Positions 36,785 to 37,001 of a stretch of 37,001 nt of DNA are shown one piece after another; position 1 is the first letter of the stretch; each line of letters starts with the position of its first letter. Under the pieces are notes generated by a model. That model did no database searches and was not told the origin of the DNA. It saw only the letters and a list, made by a program, of their open reading frames with translations. A program made the position numbers and the translations under genes. Location of the stretch: positions 1 through 37,001 of the IMG/VR virus record IMGVR_UViG_3300021357_000006; one strand, given 5' to 3'. Source of the DNA: a virus.

Positions 36785-36935
36785 TTTTGTAGCGACATCA
36801 ACGAGTTATCCGCCGCTCTGTGAATCTTGCAATGGAGGACATTGGCCCACGACCATTGATTGCCAAAGGTGGATGATTGATGTAAGCGGGAATCTTATAC
36901 GTAGTAGTGAGGAGTATCCACTGCCTCGTCAGTGA
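36753..36935 (+). CDS. Small hypothetical protein with CxxC, 60 aa
   Basis: Reads MGTATPNNWGNFVATSTSYP and PLCESCNGGHWPTTIDCQRW. CESC plus a histidine and a third Cys could bind zinc. GGAG stands six bases before the ATG. It lies after the fibre gene. Function unknown. The remaining bases to the right edge hold no supported gene. Confidence 0.55.
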   Translation: MGTATPNNWGNFVATSTSYPPLCESCNGGHWPTTIDCQRWMIDVSGNLIRSSEEYPLPRQ

Positions 36936-37001
36936 TGGAACTTATCAATCGGAAGTCGCTCAGCTATTACCTGTAAAGTCGGATTATCCCTTGAAAGGTA
37001 A

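Overview
The window is a 37 kb piece of a tailed double-stranded DNA bacteriophage genome (class Caudoviricetes). This rests on a terminase large subunit, a portal-sized protein, a scaffold/major-capsid pair and a histidine-rich tail fibre, surrounded by many tiny tightly packed genes. No integrase, replication, lysis, tape-measure or tail-tube gene was recognised, so the window is part of a larger genome and temperate versus virulent cannot be decided. The order terminase - portal - giant internal-type protein - scaffold - capsid - adaptor - fibres, without a visible tape measure, leans towards a short-tailed (podovirus-like) virion; this is inference. The host cannot be named. Strong GGAGG-type ribosome binding sites and GAAC-N4-GTTC palindromes (the form of the LexA box in Gram-positive bacteria) are only weak hints.

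Left block (1-9901, all leftward): about 28 small genes read from one good promoter at 9873-9901 (TTGACA-N17-TATCCT on the minus strand). Recognisable members are a dCTP deaminase, a ribbon-helix-helix protein, a helix-turn-helix protein, several zinc-binding microproteins, and three paralogous proteins built almost wholly of a seven-residue repeat (consensus L-x-x-E-G-x-K). Neighbouring genes often overlap by 1-17 bases (TAATG, ATGA). Several longer gaps hold RNA hairpins just upstream of the next ribosome binding site; two are copies of one structure with compensatory changes in its outer stem. An AT-rich region with a 36-base inverted repeat lies at 3039-3168.

Central control region (9833-10988): about 1.15 kb without a supported gene, between the divergent transcription units. 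It holds the leftward promoter, two small hairpins, four successive families of short repeats (10164-10251, 10251-10554, 10571-10768, 10794-10898) and the rightward promoter (10944-10973) just before the terminase genes. The most striking family is 14 copies of a 12-base pseudopalindrome, often exactly 16 bases apart.

Right block (10989-36935, all rightward): virion genes in order. Terminase small and large subunits; a zincin-motif protein; portal; three microproteins; virion-associated unknowns including a membrane/coiled-coil protein and a second zincin-motif protein; a 1143-residue protein likely inside the capsid. A second promoter like the first (22050-22079) precedes scaffold and capsid. 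Then come a likely decoration protein, a sugar-modification cassette (three glycosyltransferases, one fused to a methyltransferase), zinc-binding and structural proteins, a LamG-like protein, basic microproteins (one apparently starting at ATT), an adaptor-like protein with an inserted beta-sandwich, and tail-fibre proteins whose composition changes inside the last fibre gene.
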